NCBI GenBank assembly: GCA_949840915.1
Contig: CATKXY010000012.1
Span: forward strand, 1 to 64,000
Length of the DNA: 64,000 nucleotides
Direction: 5' to 3'
Origin: an uncultured Lachnospiraceae bacterium
GTDB taxonomy: Bacteria; Bacillota; Clostridia; Lachnospirales; Lachnospiraceae
Below the pieces are notes generated by a model. That model saw nothing but the letters and a program-made list of their open reading frames with translations, was not told the DNA's origin and did no database searches. Shown piece by piece: positions 62,819-64,000 of this stretch (position 1 is its first letter; each line of letters starts with the position of its first letter). A program made the position numbers and the translations under genes.

Positions 62819-63522
62819 ACCAAATCCCTTGTCTCTGCCCTGCGGATGGAGAGAAAGGCCAAAAGCAGCGAGAGCATTGTCAGAATGGCCGGAAAGACTG
62901 CATTCTCCCTCATGGTGAGATCTCCGATGTTGGCCTGCGTCACAAAGATCAGCAGGAAGGAGCAGATGATGACAGTCTTTGAGGACTGATATGCCATCCC
63001 GATAAACAGGGCGATGAAGCCCATGGTGACGATGACAAAGGATTTTGCCAGCAGCTGTATATAGAATCCCGGGTTTGACATATCGTAATCCAGCGGGAAG
63101 GATGAGACCTTAAAGCGTGAGGTAAATAAAATACAGCCGTAGATCAAAAGCTTCGTCAGCGTCAGTGCCGCAAAATTAAATATCCACACGGCCAGCATCT
63201 GTGAGATTAAGATTTTCTGACGTTTAATCGGATAAGAAAACATCAGGTTCATCGTCTTGTTTTTGTAGGCGCTCACAATAAAGGAGGAGAGCATCACTCC
63301 GGTCATAACCAGAAAGGCCATGCTGGTGAGCATTTCCACGGAGGCGGAGATGGTATTGTGCCCCGGCACGGCATCGGGTATGCCGGTTTCCGGGTCGTTG
63401 GCAATCCCAAGGAAGGCCAGCGCGTACAAAAACAGGCAGAGTACAGCGGCCAGGATCAAGGCATTACAGATATATTTGCGAATATTGTTCTTCTTCCATT
63501 CCAATTTGATCAGTTTTAACAT
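62815..63522 (-). CDS. ABC-2-type transporter permease
   Basis: 235 aa with six predicted membrane helices, first at about 20-42. The pattern of an N-terminal short cytoplasmic stretch LIKLEWKKNNIRKYI, a charged loop reading FSYPIKRQKILISQM and later hydrophobic pairs is typical of ABC-2 permeases that work with a separate ATPase, often for peptides, bacitracin-like drugs or ions. GGAGGGA precedes the start. The ATPase gene overlaps its start by 7 bp. The C-terminus overlaps the end of comEC by 4 bp. Confidence 0.88.
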   Translation of the reverse strand: MLKLIKLEWKKNNIRKYICNALILAAVLCLFLYALAFLGIANDPETGIPDAVPGHNTISASVEMLTSMAFLVMTGVMLSSFIVSAYKNKTMNLMFSYPIKRQKILISQMLAVWIFNFAALTLTKLLIYGCILFTSRFKVSSFPLDYDMSNPGFYIQLLAKSFVIVTMGFIALFIGMAYQSSKTVIICSFLLIFVTQANIGDLTMRENAVFPAILTMLSLLLAFLSIRRAETRDLV

Positions 63523-64000
63523 GACATTCCCTCCTCCGCAGTGGCTTTCAAAAAATATTCTTCCAGGGTCTCTGATTTCCGGCCCAAGGCTGTGACCTCC
63601 ACATCGTTTAATGCCAGAGTCCTGGACAGTTCCTGAGTGGAAACGGCATTGTCATAGATGCGGATCGAATCGTCTTCCACAATCTTGAAGTTTTCCAGTC
63701 CCAGCTTGTCGCTCAGCACAAATGCTGCTTTCCGGACATTCGTGACAGACAGCTCAATATATGCCAGACCGGTCCGTTCTATTTCCTTCATGCTGATTTC
63801 CCCGAGCATCACGCCATGGTGGATAACTCCTATGGTGTCGGCCAGACTCTGGATTTCCGGGAGGATGTGGCTTGAGATCAGGACAGTGGTTCCGTATTCC
63901 GCGCACAGGGATTTTAACAGATCGCGGATGAGCTTCATGCCCGCGGGATCCAGTCCGTTGGTGGGTTCGTCGAGAATGAGCAGCTCAGGTCTGCACAGAA
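63516..64000 (-). CDS. ABC transporter ATPase, truncated by the window edge
   Basis: Only the C-terminal part is present (about 160 residues). The frame stays open to base 64000 and reads LLILDEPTNGLDPAG at the edge, which is Walker B and the D-loop; Walker A and the signature lie outside. The H-loop reads LISSHILPEIQSLADTIGVIHHG, split around conserved residues, matching BcrA-type drug or bacteriocin exporter ATPases. A C-terminal accessory region (about the last 75 residues) is typical of that group. An internal Met at 63938 is not the real start. Confidence 0.92.
   Translation of the reverse strand, partial: LCRPELLILDEPTNGLDPAGMKLIRDLLKSLCAEYGTTVLISSHILPEIQSLADTIGVIHHGVMLGEISMKEIERTGLAYIELSVTNVRKAAFVLSDKLGLENFKIVEDDSIRIYDNAVSTQELSRTLALNDVEVTALGRKSETLEEYFLKATAEEGMSC

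Noticed and set aside
1..64000. CRISPR arrays, tRNA/rRNA genes, prophage or integrative-element modules
   Set aside because: I found no regularly spaced direct repeats, no cloverleaf or rRNA sequence, and no integrase, transposase or phage structural gene.

Overview
The window looks like chromosome from a spore-forming member of the Clostridia, most likely a Lachnospiraceae-type gut anaerobe. The evidence is the SpoVA dipicolinate-channel genes, AGGAGG-type ribosome binding sites nearly everywhere, tightly packed operons with ATGA-type overlaps, families typical of that group (XRE regulators, PocR sensor, GerMN lipoprotein, DUF1294, Ig-like repeat surface protein), and moderate GC. I see no rRNA, tRNA, CRISPR array, phage or transposase gene. 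Both window edges cut into chromosome; the last gene is truncated.

Layout. 0.2-3.2 kb: a PocR-domain kinase-like sensor without a visible phospho-acceptor histidine, followed by a degenerate-GGDEF/EAL protein. 3.3-5.0 kb: spoVAB-spoVAA-spoVAC. 5.1-8.2 kb: AhpC peroxiredoxin with a domain-swapped AhpF-like reductase, then a YhfC-family membrane protein. 8.4-12.1 kb: a heterodimeric ABC exporter behind a strong palindrome. 12.2-17.3 kb: a complete oligopeptide-type ABC importer with both ATPases fused in one chain. 17.4-24.2 kb: a soluble zinc-binding chemoreceptor, a calcium-type P-ATPase and a cytoplasmic family 2 glycosidase, the last two overlapping tail to tail. 24.5-32.3 kb: a response regulator, histidine kinase, lipoprotein and 1407-residue transglutaminase-like surface protein in one operon. 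32.4-37.5 kb: trpS, a Tiki/EreA-like membrane-anchored protein, a MATE pump and rarA. 37.7-40.6 kb: spoVAD, then an independently promoted block (small unknown protein, RidA, shikimate kinase), then spoVAE, so the spoVA set is split over two loci about 33 kb apart. 40.6-43.9 kb: DUF5721, DegV, DUF1294 and argG. 44.0-49.3 kb: two ABC exporter subunits transcribed with an unusual XRE-PurM fusion regulator; upstream on the same strand lies a structured RNA matching the TwoAYGGAY motif inside a roughly 300-bp inverted repeat. 49.4-55.9 kb: argC, a GNAT, argJ, argB, argD and an orphan solute-binding protein. 56.0-62.8 kb: a small DMT transporter, then comEA, a WalRK-like two-component pair, a GerMN lipoprotein and comEC. 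62.8-64.0 kb: an ABC-2 permease and its truncated ATPase on the minus strand.

The most distinctive region is 47.5-49.4 kb. An AIR-synthase (PurM) fold has been joined to an XRE DNA-binding domain and appears to have lost its catalytic motifs, suggesting a ligand sensor. It sits over two exporter subunits and downstream of a TwoAYGGAY RNA whose minus-strand promoter is divergent from, and overlaps, the arginine-biosynthesis promoter and putative ArgR sites. Whether the RNA, the regulator and the exporter form one system is an inference that can be tested by comparative genomics and transcript mapping.
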